Assembly (NCBI GenBank): GCA_036186865.1
Contig: AP025069.1
Location: 19,158,870 to 19,222,869 of the forward strand
Length of the DNA: 64,000 bases
Source of the DNA: Eustoma russellianum
Taxonomy: Eukaryota; Streptophyta; Magnoliopsida; Gentianales; Gentianaceae
Direction of reading: 5' to 3'
Part shown: positions 1 to 12,277 of the stretch, in pieces
Layout: the number at the start of each line of letters is the position of its first letter
How positions within the stretch are numbered: the first letter of the stretch is position 1
Position numbers and translations under genes: made by a program
The notes under the pieces: model-generated
Seen by the model: only the letters and a program-made list of their open reading frames with translations
Told to the model about the DNA's origin: nothing
The model's database searches: none

Positions 1-440
1 ACTGGAAGCTCCACCTGATTTTCAGTGTATGGGACTGACCTACTTGCATTGCTTTCCATGCACTGGTTTTCAGCTTGGTTAGGCTAACTTACAATATCAT
101 CCAGTCCCTGTGATTGTTAGAATAAGTTGAACAAAAACTCATGTAAATGATAAGAATTGAGTTGCTAATGAAAATGTATGCAGATTAATGAGTATATTGT
201 GATGCAAATATAATTTTCAGTGTGTGGAGCTGACCTACTTGCATTGCTTTCCATGCACTAGTTTTCCGCTTGGTTAGGTTGAGTTACAGCATCATCCATT
301 CCATGTGATTGTTAGAATCAGTTGAATAAACACATGTAAATGACAAGACGTACGTGGTAATGAAAATGTATGCATATTAATGAGTATATTGTGAGGCTGG
401 CCTAATTTTCATGTTGTGGGGTTGACCTACTTGCACACTT
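1..440 (-). repeat. Tandem exon-intron cassettes at the 3' end of MULE-1
   Basis: A unit of about 195 bp is repeated: the block reading gtgtggagctgacctacttg on the plus strand occurs near 25, 219 and (degenerate) 412. On the coding strand each unit is a short exon ending near HENQ followed by an intron-like AT-rich stretch ending in CACAG. The same organisation is present in MULE-2 at 31680-32100, so the amplification predates the split of the two copies. Confidence 0.7.
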
Positions 441-2300
441 CTTTTGTTATGTCCAAGTTGTTTGCATGTTTTACACCTGACTGTCAACCCCCGCCTAGTT
501 GATATAATACATGGCCTTGGCTCATCTGGGTTCCTTCTTCTCAGTCTCTTAGGCCTTCCTGGAATTTTTCTCACAAATGGTGGTCGTATCTCTCCAAGAC
601 CTGTCTCCTCCCAAAAATCAATAGATGACACAAGATACACATTGAATGAGTATACAAATACGTATGCCTCCCTCTTATACACAACATCAACATAGTCATA
701 CACTTCACATCTGTCAAAGTTTATTGCTGCTATCACATGTTGGCATATGATGCCAAGTAGATCAAACTTTCTATAAGTGCAAGTCCTTAAATGAAGGTCC
801 ACAACATGATGCCGCAATCCGCAATTAACTCCAAACTTTTGGCCATCAGAATGCTCTGTGAAACAATTTCTACTCAACTCCTTGCACTTTTCTATTTTCT
901 TGTGCACGTTAGGAAGGAATGTGCCTTCATACATGGAAATCCACTTCTTTTTGTTAGAAATCAACCTCATTGTCATCCTCCTAATCCACTCCATCATAGA
1001 CACTATGGACATTGACCTAGCAGGTATAATGGCAGCATTAAAGGACTCATTCATATATGCCTAAGGCAATACATATGCTCTGAATTTGGGAACAACTCAT
1101 GTACGGCATTAACTAAACATTTCTGCCTATCCAATATGAATGTCCAACTCCTGCCTCTAAGGTCATCTCCCAATTGTTCAAGAAATCACTTCCACGAATC
1201 ATACCTTTCTGCCTCAGCAACGCAAAATGCTATAGGGAACATGTTGTCATTCCCATCCCTTCCGATCGCACTCAACAGCTGCCCATCATATGTTCCCTTA
1301 AGAAAGCACCTGTCCAAACCTATGATATGTCTGCACCCCATCAAAAATCCTCTAATGCATGCATCTAAACACATATACAACCTCTCAAAAATCCTCCCGG
1401 GGTCCCATCCCTACTCAACTCCCATGGAACACCCTGTAACTTAATCTTCATAGTACTCCCATGATTGTATTTTCTCACAGTTTCGCAATAATCCCATAAT
1501 CTTCTGTACTCTCTTACCTCATCAACACCACTCATCAACTTTGACTTTGTCTTTGCGCTATACAGTTGAAACTTACTAACCACACCATTCAAGTCTCTCT
1601 TTATATCTTTTTGCAACATAACCACAGACAACTTCGGATCATCCGTTATCCTGTTACAATACTTTTTTGCCACATATGTAGACGTACAATATTTGTTCTT
1701 GTACTGTCTACCGCAACTATGCTCTCATTTCAATGTTTTGATCATAAATGTTTGTCATTCTTAGACTGGAGATGCATGAATCATCCATGTATAACCTTCA
1801 GAACGAACGGTTGTTATCCTGCTTTTTTCATTCTTTATATACTTAAAAGTGAAACCCTCTCTTATAGCTCAATCTTTCAGAGCTTCTCTGAATTCTTGTG
1901 GCTGCCAAAAGTATGACCAACCCTAAGTTCAAACTTTTTATCCTGAAGCTCACGCTCCATGTCAAAGGCCATTTGTGACCTACTCTTGGTGTCAAGTAAG
2001 TCGTACTCATTTTCTACATCATATGTCCATTTGTCAGCATGTTGACCACGTCACGTACATCAACCTGTTCACCATCCTCATATACACCAACTTGTTCACC
2101 ACCTTCATCCATTTCTTTGTAACCCTCATTAGAATCATACATTTCTTCATACTCCTCATCAACATATACAGATCGTTCACCTCCAAAATCATCATGTACA
2201 TCATCATAACTTATATGTGCGTGGTCAATATCACCTAGACCACCCCAGATTTCTTCATCACATCAACTCTACTCTCAACAACAAACACTTCACCATCATC
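377..2300 (-). pseudogene. MULE-1 transposase pseudogene (MuDR/MULE family)
   Basis: Remnant of a MuDR-type transposase, the DDE enzyme that cuts and inserts Mutator-like elements. Reading down the minus strand there is an acidic N-terminal region, then a DNA-binding MuDR-type region (1365-1673, including RLWDYCETVRKYN), and a core segment (1186-1380) with IIGLDRCFLKG carrying the first catalytic Asp. The C-terminal frame (377-1054) contains a SWIM zinc finger (CTYRKFDLLGIICQHVIAAI) and a CCHC knuckle (CKTCKQLGHNKRS, last Cys changed). The frame shifts at about 1060-1185 and near 1670, and stops interrupt the N-terminal part. It is therefore not translatable as one protein. Family assignment is firm and loss of function is directly visible. 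Confidence 0.85.
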
Positions 2301-3059
2301 CATGTCAAAATAATAGCCCTGCAATAAAAATTCACAAAGACGAACAACTATACACATAAGCATCTGGAATATAATTGCTCTAAATCTCCAAACCATGTTA
2401 CTGTATATGGACAGATTATTAACTAATGTAAAAGACAATTTCTTCCATTTACATAGCACTTCAAATGATTATGCTCACAACACTTCAAATGAATTAACAT
2501 AGCCAACTACTACATTCATTTGACTACAAAATTTTCATTCAAATCGCATAAATGAAATCACATATCTAACCCATAAACGAAACAACATCCCTAACAAGTA
2601 TATGAACAAACACCTGGCGACAACCAAGAGTTCTCCAGCATTTATGCATATTGCCGCCCAATAACATAAAACATCAAACAAAACATGTCAACAATGAACA
2701 AATACCCACATGCATGATCAATTGACAACTACAATCTAACATTTACCAGTTAATCAACGCACTAATGTAGCTGCACGAGTAGTTCTTCACAATCACTAAC
2801 TGTTTGCTTCTTCCGTGAGCCCGTCGATGTAAACCAAGCTGCAAATATCTGTTGTGTCTGCTAAACCACTGAATTCCAGAATGGCAACATCCAATCGCCA
2901 CCCTAGGCAAAAGAAAGCATAATCAGAACTCGTGGATTTCACCGCGTAGAACGTGAGCCCTAGGTCGCCCTTCGTTTTTTGATTTTCGATGTTCCATGTT
3001 TTTTGATTTTCAAATTTTCATCAAAATACATATTAATGACTATAAGGGTATTTCGGTCC

Positions 3060-3205
3060 ATTAACATTTTCCACTTCTGTTACTGACGGAAAGTGATCAT
3101 TGCGTTTTTTAAACCCAGAACACATGGGAGGTTTTTGTATAAAACCAAAAAAGCGGGGAGGTAATTGTAATTAATTAAAACCACAGGGGATGAAACTGTA
3201 ATTTT
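3060..3205. repeat. MULE-1 terminal inverted repeat (5' end)
   Basis: On the minus strand the sequence reads GAAAATTACAGTTTCATCCC, then CCTGTGGTTTT, ACAATTACCTCCCCG, and GTTCTGGGTTTAAAAAACGC. MULE-2 has a matching but shortened block at about 34583-34655. The order of motifs (AAATTACA, CCCCTGTGGTTT, TTTACCTCCCC, GGTTTGGGTTAAA) is shared with the ends of the composite element at 56312-59560. The exact outer boundary is an estimate. Confidence 0.65.
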
Positions 3206-3697
3206 CTCTTTCTTTTTCACATCTAATACTTATATCTTGGTTTTGATATTTATTCCGACTATATGCATACTAGTCAACATAATGAATTGCAATATCATGA
3301 TAAAATACATAAACATACAAGATGATGGAAACCATGAGAATAAAGTAAGTAGGCTAAAAACCCTAGTTTTAGGATGTGTGATGTATGTGTATAAATAAAC
3401 ATGGAGAGCATCAAGAAACAACTTTTGTGAACTAGAATCATAGCCATGAATATGATTGCCTCATAACATGCTAAATCAAAGACACAAAAGTTCATGAAAG
3501 TCAAAATCATAACCAAACACATAAGTGATGATCTTCATGGAAAACATATGAACACGTGCATAAAAATGTCTTCTTAGTGAGCTTTTCCTAACATATCATC
3601 TCGCTTCATTTTCTTTTTTTAATTTCTACCTACATCAAATATGAATATTCATTTCATTTATACATATGAGTCCATTTTTCCCTATAGTGGCTGAGTA
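3206..3697. other. Unassigned AT-rich spacer between MULE-1 and Copia-1
   Basis: No coding domain or repeat that I can name. It lies between the MULE-1 terminus and the Copia-1 insertion site and should be contiguous in origin with the sequence starting at 12278. Confidence 0.5.
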
Positions 3698-5042
3698 TGT
3701 TGGACCATAACACCTCTATCCAACTTTGATTGCAACACCTCTATCACCTATTGATGTAGCCTTATAAATTTAGCTAATCAATCTTACAAAAACACCAAGA
3801 GAGGCGTGTAGCTCTACACCAAATATCACAAGAGCACCTTGGCTACACAAAGAATGAAACAAGAATGAAGAGAAGAAAATAGCAAGACAATGAGCTTCAA
3901 CTATAGCTTTCAAATGTGTGTATTCTCTTCTTCACCTTGCCTCCTATTTATAGTGTGAAATAAGATGGATTTCCTCAAATTTTAGGCCATGTGATGGCTG
4001 AGAATTTTGAATTAAAGCACCTCCAAAATCAGCTCCAACAACCTTGTCTCCATTACCTTCAAATTTGAAATTTCAAGTTAGCAACTTTTGTCAACTAGCT
4101 TGTTTTTGGATTGTCCACTTGTCCAAAAGTCATAAAATGAATACACCACCTTTGACACATCATTTTGGACTTTTTAAGCAATACATATGTGTACAAACTC
4201 AGATTTGTTGTAGAGAAATCAATAAATAAATGTTGACAAGATTATGTCAACATATAATCCAAAATTCCCACACTTTTTCTCCTTGTATGTTGTGGTGAAT
4301 TTTGCACCAAGAACACCTTATAATCTCTAAAAAATGATGATTGAGAACCTCCAATAATATAATCATAAGAGTCTTCAACAAGAAAATAGAATGTGACATC
4401 GAAAACCGTCACATATATCGCCGATGTCGATAATATCACCAAATAAAGAAACATAATAGAAAACCACCAAATAATCTTCAAGAATATCATAAATGAACTC
4501 CAGAATGAAGACAATAAGATACTCAAGAGATTCCTTGAGTAAAAATACCGAAACTGCCCTTGGAGGGTAAAATGACCAAAATACCCCTAGTGAGAGAAAA
4601 CTCCAAAAAGGACCCCGATGGTCAGAAATAGATATAATAACATAAGAGATGAATATGTCCTTGAAAGATTTTCATCATGCCAAGTACCTACACAAACTCA
4701 AAATACCAATTTTTTCCTTTTTGGTAAGTTGCAGAAACTTCCAAGGAACATTAGTCACAAGACATTTATAATTATTAAAAAATAGATAATAAAAATATGA
4801 CGAACATATATAAATCATGTAAAAATGAAAACAACCATTTTATCACATTTTAAAAAAAATATTTCTAGAAACCCTAGACATCGATCGATCGAATCGTTTC
4901 TGCTTGAGAGATCGATGTCATTTTTCTTCACTTATTTAATATACTTCAACTTCTTATTATTTATACTATCATGTGTGACATTCTTAAGTATTTGATACTT
5001 AAAATCATGACTTTGAAAATTATCAAAACATATTTCTCAACA
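3698..5042 (-). repeat. Copia-1 3' LTR
   Basis: Starts TGTTGGACC and ends TTTCTCAACA on the plus strand, matching 10912-12277 along its length. It is the 3' LTR because the element is read on the minus strand. A TATAAATA box lies on the minus strand at 3945-3952, giving U3 to its right and R-U5 to its left. Confidence 0.9.
3945..3952 (-). promoter_or_regulatory. TATA box in Copia-1 3' LTR
   Basis: TATAAATA on the minus strand inside the LTR. The same box occurs at 11159-11166 in the 5' LTR. It is the likely core promoter driving minus-strand transcription. Confidence 0.6.
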
Positions 5043-5058
5043 TTCTCCCCCTTTTGGA
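5043..5058 (-). other. Copia-1 polypurine tract
   Basis: The minus strand reads AAAAGGGGGAGAA immediately before the 3' LTR start TGTTGAGAAA. This is the expected plus-strand priming site. Additional G-rich copies lie at about 5209-5240 and 5346. Confidence 0.8.
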
Positions 5059-5383
5059 TGATTTTCAAAATAACTCTACATGATTTTAATGTCATAACTT
5101 TTTATCAATTGTTATCACATATTTACCAATTCTATACCGATTGTTTTTGAAAAACTTGCCTATTTTTTACAAATTCATTTTAGATACATGTTTTTAACAT
5201 ATGTGCTCCCCCTCAACTTATACTCTCCCCCTTAACCTATGCTCCGAGACAATTGAACACCAATTGAAACTTATACCAATTGATTGAACTTAAGTCATTA
5301 TTCAACCTTAAAATCATGACTTAAACTATAAAATTATGTTTTTATTCTCCCCATTTATTTTGCAAATCATGCAAAAGATAGAA

Positions 5384-8300
5384 TTATGATATATTATCAT
5401 AGGTCATTATACCTAACTTGGCTCGCAAAGTTTCAAAGGTAGCTTGACTAAGAGGTTTTGTGAAAATATCAACAACCTGATGGTCAGTTCTTACATAGTT
5501 TATAACTATATTCTCATTTTGAACATGGTCTCGAATGAAATGGTATCTAACTTCTATGTGTTTGGCCTTAGAATGAAGTACCAGATTCCGAGAAAGATTG
5601 GTCGCACTCATGCTATCACAGAAAATTGGAATCTTATTCATTATAATGCCAAAATCACTAAGTTGTTGTTTAAGCTAAAGTATTTGAGTCGTGCATAAGC
5701 TTAATGCTATATACTCGACTTCGGTGGTAGAAAGAGCTACACTAGCTTGTTTCTTAGAAAACCAAGAGATCAGGTTGGTTCCTATAAATTGACAAGTTCC
5801 ACTAGTGGATTTTCTATCTATCTTACAACCACCATAATCAGCATCACTATAAGCATACAATTCTAACTTAGCGTTTCTATCGTACCAAAGTCCTAAATGA
5901 GGTATATGTTTAATATATCTAAATATCTTTTTCACCGCATTATAATGTGAAACTTTAGGACAAGATTGAAACCTAGCACACACATACTAAACATTATATC
6001 AGGTCTTGATGCGGTTAAATATAACAATGATCCAATCATATACCTATATATAGTGTCATCAAAAGGTTTCCATTTTCATCATTGTCTAGTTAGATACCAA
6101 CACTCATGGGGGTAGTTGAAGGTTTTAACTCTTCAAATCTGAACTTCTTAATCAGATCATTAACATACTTAAGTTTGCTAATGCGGATTCCTTGAGGGGT
6201 TTGTTTGATTTATAGCCCTAAGAAGTAATTCAATTCTCCTCCCATAGACATCTCAAATTCTGACTTCATGCACTCTTCAAAGTCCTTTACTAAGGTAGGA
6301 TTGGTTGAACAAAAAATTATGTCATCTACATAGATTTGAACTATTAATAAGTCATTATCTTTTCTTTTTAGGAATAGTGTGTTGTCTATGGTTCCCCTTT
6401 GATAATTGTTTGCAATAAGAAAGCTTGCAAATCTATCATACCAAGCGCTTGGAACTTGTTTCAAACCATATAAAGCTTTCTTAAGCTTGTATACATGGTT
6501 AGTATTCTTTGGATCTTCAAATCCAGGGGTTGTTTGACAAATATCTCTTATTGGATGTATCCATTCAAGAATGCACTTTTGACATCCATTTGAAAGAGTT
6601 TAATGTTACTTAGACTAGCAATAGCAAGTAATAATCTTATTGCTTCTAGTCGTGCAACGGGTGCAAATGTTTCTTCATAATCAATTCCTTCCTGTTGATT
6701 ATAACCTTGTGCGACTAGCCTAACCTTATTTCTTGTGATGTTTCCTTGTTCATACATTTTATTTCTAAATACCCATTTTGTCCCTATAATGGATTTATTT
6801 TCGTGTTTAGGAACTAAATCCCACATGTTGTTTCGGGTAAATTGGTTTAACTCCTCATGCATGGCATCTATCCATGATATATCACCTAAGGCTTCCTTAA
6901 CATTCTTAGGTTCTAAGTGTGAGATTAAGCTATGCCTTTCGGCTTGACTTATATTTCTACGTGTTCTAACCCCATCACTCAGAATACCAATGATCAATTC
7001 CTTACGGTGTTTATGTTTGTCTTTTATGTGCCATCAATTTCTAGGTTGACTAGGTTCACCTTCATCATGTTCAAATGTTTCATTTGTGTGAAAAATATCA
7101 TATACAATTGGAACATCTTGTAAATTAGATGGATTGTCTTCTAATTTCAAAAATCTTGATTTACTTCACCTAAGGGTTCATGCATTTCTTGTTCAGGAGA
7201 AGTTGGTTCTAGATGGTCACATACTGACTCAAGTAATATATCATCATCATCAAACATATTTTCAACGTTATTCTCTTGTTTCTTTTTATCACTTACTTTG
7301 AAATATGCATTCTCATTGAATTTTACATGTATGGATTTAATTATTTTTCTAGATGCAGGATTATAACACCTATATGCCCTTGAGTTAGTTGAATATCCAA
7401 CAAATATACATTCAATAGACTTTTGTTCAAACTTATCTATATTATCTTTAGTATTAAGTACAAAACATTTACACCCAAATACTCTAAGATAATCTTCCTT
7501 AGGTTGTCTATTATTCAATAACTCATATGGTATTTTATTTAACTTCGTTCTAATAGAAAGCCTATTTATCATATAGCATGCACAACTAACAGCTTCAGCC
7601 CATAAATATCTAGGTACTTTGTTTTCACATAACATAGTCCTAGCTACTTCTAATATTGTTCTATTTTTACGTTCAACAACTCCATTGAGTTGTGGTGTTC
7701 TATGTGGCGAGAATTCATGTTTTATTCTATGCAATTCACAAAACTTAATTACATCCTTATTTTTAAATTCTCCACCTCTATCACTCCTAATTCTTTTCAC
7801 ATTTTCTTGGTAAAGATTTTCAAGTTGTTTAATGAGAGTTTTGATTGCGAATGGAGCATTTGTATGTTAAAAACAATGTCCATGTGTATCGTGAGTAATC
7901 ATCTACTATGACACACACATAGTAGTGTCCACCTAGACTTCTTGTCCTTCTTGGACCAAATAAGTCTAAGTGAAGCAATTCTAGTATATGACTAGTACTC
8001 ACTTCATGTTTTGGTTTCAATGTTTCTTTTATATGTTTTCCTTTAATACATGTTTCACATAGTTGAAAATTATCTAAGTCTAACTTAGACATACATCTAA
8101 TTAGATTCTGCTTAACTAATTTTTCCATGGTTGAAATTCCCATATGGCCTAGCCGTTTATGCCATAAATTTACATCTAATTCATGTGATACTAAGCACTT
8201 AATTTTAGCATCTAACATGTTTTTTTAATGATAATGTGTATATATTTCCATCTCTACTTCCTTTTAACACAATTTCTCCTTTTTCATTTGTAATATCACA

Positions 8301-8560
8301 AGAAATAGGAAGAAAAGAAACATGGTATCCACAATCAATAAGTTGCGAAATACTAAGTAAATTGTACGAAAGATTACTTACAACACATTTCGTATTTGAA
8401 ATGTGTTAGGGTCCCCAATTGTCCCTCTTCCAATAACCTTTCCTTTGTTATTGTCACTGAATGTTACTTTTCCTTCATTTTCAACATGTTCAAATTTGGT
8501 GAATAGTTTGGGGTTGCCCGTCATATGCCTTGAACATCCGCTATCTAAAAACCATTTGGT
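5384..8560 (-). pseudogene. Copia-1 pol (protease, integrase, RT, RNase H), broken
   Basis: Order on the minus strand. Protease remnant (about 8400-8550) with the active-site motif DSGCSRHMTG. GAG-pre-integrase zinc region (7829-8218) with LWHKRLGH and CETCIKGK. Integrase core and C-terminal part (7147-8000) including VIVDDYSRYTW and SPHRTPQLNGVVERKNRT. Reverse transcriptase (6210-6997) with the catalytic IYVDDIIF. RNase H (5384-5983) with HIPHLGLWYD and HIEVRYHFIRDHV. These lie in several frames, with breaks near 7830, 7000-7150, 6470-6550, 5990-6210 and 5650, so no intact polyprotein can be made. Catalytic residues of protease and RT are still readable, which suggests fairly recent decay. 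Confidence 0.9.
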
Positions 8561-8638
8561 TTTTAGATTCTTTGGTTTTGTCTCCTGTTTGTCTTCTTTG
8601 CAATTTACCTACAATGGAGACAACGTTTTAGGTACCCT

Positions 8639-10789
8639 TTACTTGGGTCCTTGAATGTTAGGGGCATCATCCTTGTTTAAATATCCGTTAGGTATCCAAA
8701 TTTGAATGTACATTCTAGGCACATAGTTGACATTAGTTGAATAAAGAGGATTTACATGTGTTTGGCCATTCCATTTAAAAGTTGATGCATTGTCATACAT
8801 GTTATATCTTGGTTGATAAATATTATGTCTTGGCCAACTTTGATAGTGAGTGAAAGGCATATGATTTTTTTTCTTGAATGGCGCTATGTACGTGTGTTCA
8901 TATACATTTCTATAAGTCTTATATGAATTTTGACTATATTTAGGTTCATAATAAGCTGGATGTATTTGATTTTGTCTAGATACATTTGTGTACATATAAG
9001 AATAATTTTTAGGTGGTCTAGAACAAAGTTTTGCCTAGTTGCATGTTTATATGTGTGTGCTTTTGTGGGTGCATGTTGCATTTTTACCTTGGAATAAGTA
9101 GAAGAAGGAGTTATAGAAGATGTAGCAGGCAAAGTTGATTTTATTTTTGTTGCTTTATAAGGTTGTTTAGTACTTGATGAATTAAACTTAGTAGTTTTAT
9201 CTACTTTGCCATTTCTTCTTTATATCCTAACCCGGTTTTATTATTTCCATATTTTTGTGACGATATAAGTGCGTCTAGCATGTTAGTTCCAGACTTAAAT
9301 TGTTCTAACATTTTTCTAAGTCTATTTTAGATGATTTAAGTTGAGAAATTTCTTTTTCACAATTATCTATCTTAGTTTTTAACAAGCTATTTTCGGTTTT
9401 TAATGCATGTTCATTTTTCCGATATGACTCAATTTTAATTTCTAAAGAGTCAAGAGTATTTGCAGACTCTTTCTTAAAGCATTCTAACCGATCAAAAAAT
9501 TCCAAGTTGGACGTCTTCAACTTGTCGTTTTCTTCAGCTAGTTTCTTTTTCTCTTTAGACAACCTTTTATAGTGAGCATGCATCTTTAGAAATTCTTCAT
9601 ACATTTCATCAAAAGACATTTCACTATCAGAATCTATATCGGATGAAGAACTTACCTCGTTGGATACAAAGTAGATTTGAGCTTCCTCAATGTCAGATTC
9701 TGAGTCGGACGAGTCGCTCCACGTGCTCGCCTTCATTGCTTGTTTGCCTTTTCTTTCCCTTGGCTCCTTTGCCTTAGACTGTTGAGGCTCCTTGTCTTTG
9801 ACTTGTTTATTATTATTATTATTATTATTATTTGTTGTTGGGCAATCATACAAGATATGTCCCTTTTGACCACATTCATAACATTTTAATTCTTTATTAT
9901 AACATTTGTTATTATTAAAGTTATTTTTCTTCGGTTGAGAAGAAGAAGAAGAAGACTGTTGTCTATTTTAATTAGGCCGTTTGAAAAACTTTCTAAGTTT
10001 TCTAGCTATTAATATTAAATCATCATCTACTTCACTATTGCTATTACTTTCATCTTTGTTTATACGAGATGACTCAGATGATTTGAAAGCAACAGACTTA
10101 CTTGACGGTTTTGATGACTCGGATTTTTGTTGATTTAATTTTACCTCACATACTTTGAGTGAGCCTATTAATTCGTCCATCTTAGTGAATGACTTTGTTT
10201 CTTCGGTTGCTGTCACCTTCGGATCTCATTCAGCAGAAAGACTTCGTAGCACTTTTTGAACTTTCTCGTTGTTGGTAAAGGATTTACCTAAAGCTTCAAG
10301 AGTATTGAAAATGTTAGTGATCCTCAAACCCATAGATGTTATGGATTCGTTCGGCAACATTTTAAATGATTCAATTTCGGTTATAAGCATGTTTATTTTG
10401 GATTCTTTTAGACCGCTAGTACCGTCATGCTTTAATTCTAGCGATTTCCACATATAGTGTGCACTTGTGCAATTTGACACATATCCTGCTTCAGAAGTCG
10501 TAAGTCCGTTTAAAAGCAATTGAATACCTTTAGCATTCATAGACATTTTTTTATCTTCAGATGACCATTCACTTTTATACTTTTCTACTTCTTGTGTTAC
10601 ATCATTTACTTATACAACTTTCATTGGAATGTACGACCCATCTTCAACTATTGACCATAAATAAATGTCTATAGCCATTAAGAATAGCCTCGTCCTAAGT
10701 TTCCAATGAACGAAATCATTACCATCAAAAAGAGGAGGGCATTGAGTAGACATACCTTCCAACTCACCTTTGTGAGAAACAATGGCCAT
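8639..10789 (-). pseudogene. Copia-1 gag with zinc knuckle and coiled coil, broken
   Basis: A Gag start MAIVSHKGELEGMSTQ can be read from 10789 on the minus strand, just inside the primer binding site. The UBN2-type Gag domain follows (10226-10546, LLLNGLTTSEAGYVSNC). A CCHC knuckle CYECGQKGHILYDC sits at about 9846-9890, followed by an asparagine run encoded by an ATT/AAT trinucleotide repeat (about 9809-9832). A long heptad-like coiled coil occupies about 9305-9620 (for example LSKEKKKLAEENDKLKTSN). A Tyr- and Asn-rich linker (8639-8995) leads to the protease. Stops or frame changes occur near 10600, 10220, 9960 and 9300. Confidence 0.85.
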
Positions 10790-10892
10790 TTTATGTACCT
10801 TTGATTTAAAATAAGCAAGCTACTATGAATTTTTGTTTCTTGGCCTTGTTTTCTTAGTATGGTGTTGAATCTTGCTTCTTATAGTGGTGTGG

Positions 10893-10909
10893 GCCTGTCT
10901 TTGATACCA
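10893..10909 (-). other. Copia-1 primer binding site
   Basis: The minus strand reads TGGTATCAAAGACAGG directly after the 5' LTR. This resembles the complement of plant initiator tRNA-Met (TGGTATCAGAGC). Confidence 0.75.
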
Positions 10910-10911
10910 AT

Positions 10912-12277
10912 TGTTGGACCGTAACACCTCTATGCAACCTTGATTGCAACACCTCTACCACCTATTGATGTAGCCTTATAATTTTAGTTGATTAATCTTA
11001 CAAAAACACCAAGAGAGTCGTGTAGCTCTACACCAAATATCACAAGAAAACTTTGGCTACACAAAGAATGAAACAAGAATGAATAGAAGAAAATAGCAAA
11101 ACAATGAGCTTCAACTATAGCTTTCAAGTGTGTGTATTCTCTTCTTTACCTTGCCTCCTATTTATAGGGTGAAATAAGATGGCATATTCCCTCAAATCTT
11201 AGGCCATGTGATGGCTGAGAATTTTGAATTAAAGCACCTCCAAAATCAGCTCCAACAACCTTGTCTCCATTACCTTCAAATTTGAAATTTCAAGTTGGCA
11301 ACTTTTGCAAACTAGCTTGTTTTTGGATTGTCCACTTGTCCAAAAGTCATAAAATGAATACACCACCTTTGACACATCATTTTGGACTTTTTAAGCAATA
11401 CATATGTGTACAAACTCAGATTTTTTGTAGAGAAATCAATAAATAAAAGTTGACAAGATTATGTCAACATATAATCCAAAATTCCCATACTTTTTCTCCT
11501 TGTATGTTGTGGTGAATTTTGCACCAAGAACACCTTATAATCTCTACAAAAGGATGATTGAGAACCTCCAATAAATATAATCATAAGAGTCTTCAACAAG
11601 AAAATAGAATGTGACATCGAAAACCGTCACATATATCGCCGATGTCGATAATATCACCAAATAAAGAAACATAATAGAAAACCACCAAATAATCTTCAAG
11701 AATATCATAAATGAACTCCAGAATGAAGATAATAAGATACACAAGAGATTCCTTGAGTAAAAATACCGAAACTGCCCTTGGAGGGTAAAATGACCAAAAT
11801 ACCCCTGGTGAGAGAAAACTCCAAAAATGACTCCGATGGTTAGAAATAGATATAATAACACATTTCTGATGATAAATAAGAGATGAATATGTCCTTGAAA
11901 CATTTTCATCATGCCAAGTACCTACACAAACTCAAAATACCAATTTTTCCCTTTTTGGTAAGTTGTAGAAACTTATAAGGAACATTAGTCACAAGACATT
12001 TATAATCATTAAAAAAATAGATAATAAAAATATGATGAACATATATAAATCATGTAAAAATGAAAACAACCATTTTATCATATTTTTAAAAAAATATTTC
12101 TAAAAACCATAGACATCGATCGATCGAATCGTTTCTTCTTGAGAGATCGATGTCATTTTTCTTCACTTATTTAATATACTTCAACTTCTTATTATTTATA
12201 CTATCATGTGTGACATTCTTAAGTATTCGATACTTAAAATCATGACTTTGAAAATTATCCAAACATATTTCTCAACA
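10912..12277 (-). repeat. Copia-1 5' LTR
   Basis: Matches 3698-5042 along its length, with TG...CA ends. The primer binding site lies on its left side, which makes it the 5' LTR of a minus-strand element. A TATAAATA box sits at 11159-11166. Confidence 0.9.

Larger units (their letters stand above)
1..3205 (-). mobile_element. MULE-1: Mutator-like element, truncated by window edge
   Basis: A Mutator-like DNA transposon read on the minus strand. It contains transposase pieces (377-1673), an acidic N-terminal region (about 1930-2300) and, at its 5' end, a terminal-inverted-repeat-like sequence (about 3060-3205). On the minus strand that terminus begins GAAAATTACAGTTTCATCCC and goes on through CCCCTGTGGTTTT and ACCTCCCC blocks. 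The other terminus lies before base 1, so length and target duplication cannot be judged. The element is closely similar over its coding part to MULE-2 at 29655-34660, which runs on the opposite strand. About 2460-3060 is the non-coding 5' part and shows no recognisable domain. Confidence 0.85.
3698..12277 (-). mobile_element. Copia-1: full-length Sirevirus-like Ty1-copia element
   Basis: An 8.6-kb LTR retrotransposon on the minus strand with both LTRs (3698-5042 and 10912-12277), TG...CA ends, a tRNA-Met-type primer binding site next to the right LTR and a polypurine tract next to the left LTR. The order gag, protease, integrase, reverse transcriptase, RNase H is the Ty1-copia order. A long coiled coil in Gag after the zinc knuckle and repeated polypurine motifs before the 3' LTR are known traits of the Sirevirus lineage. 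Flanking 5-mers are GAGTA (left) and GAATA (right), an almost perfect target duplication. Frameshifts and stops in gag and pol make it non-autonomous. The two LTRs are closely similar, with a 16-bp indel near 11863-11878. Confidence 0.9.
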
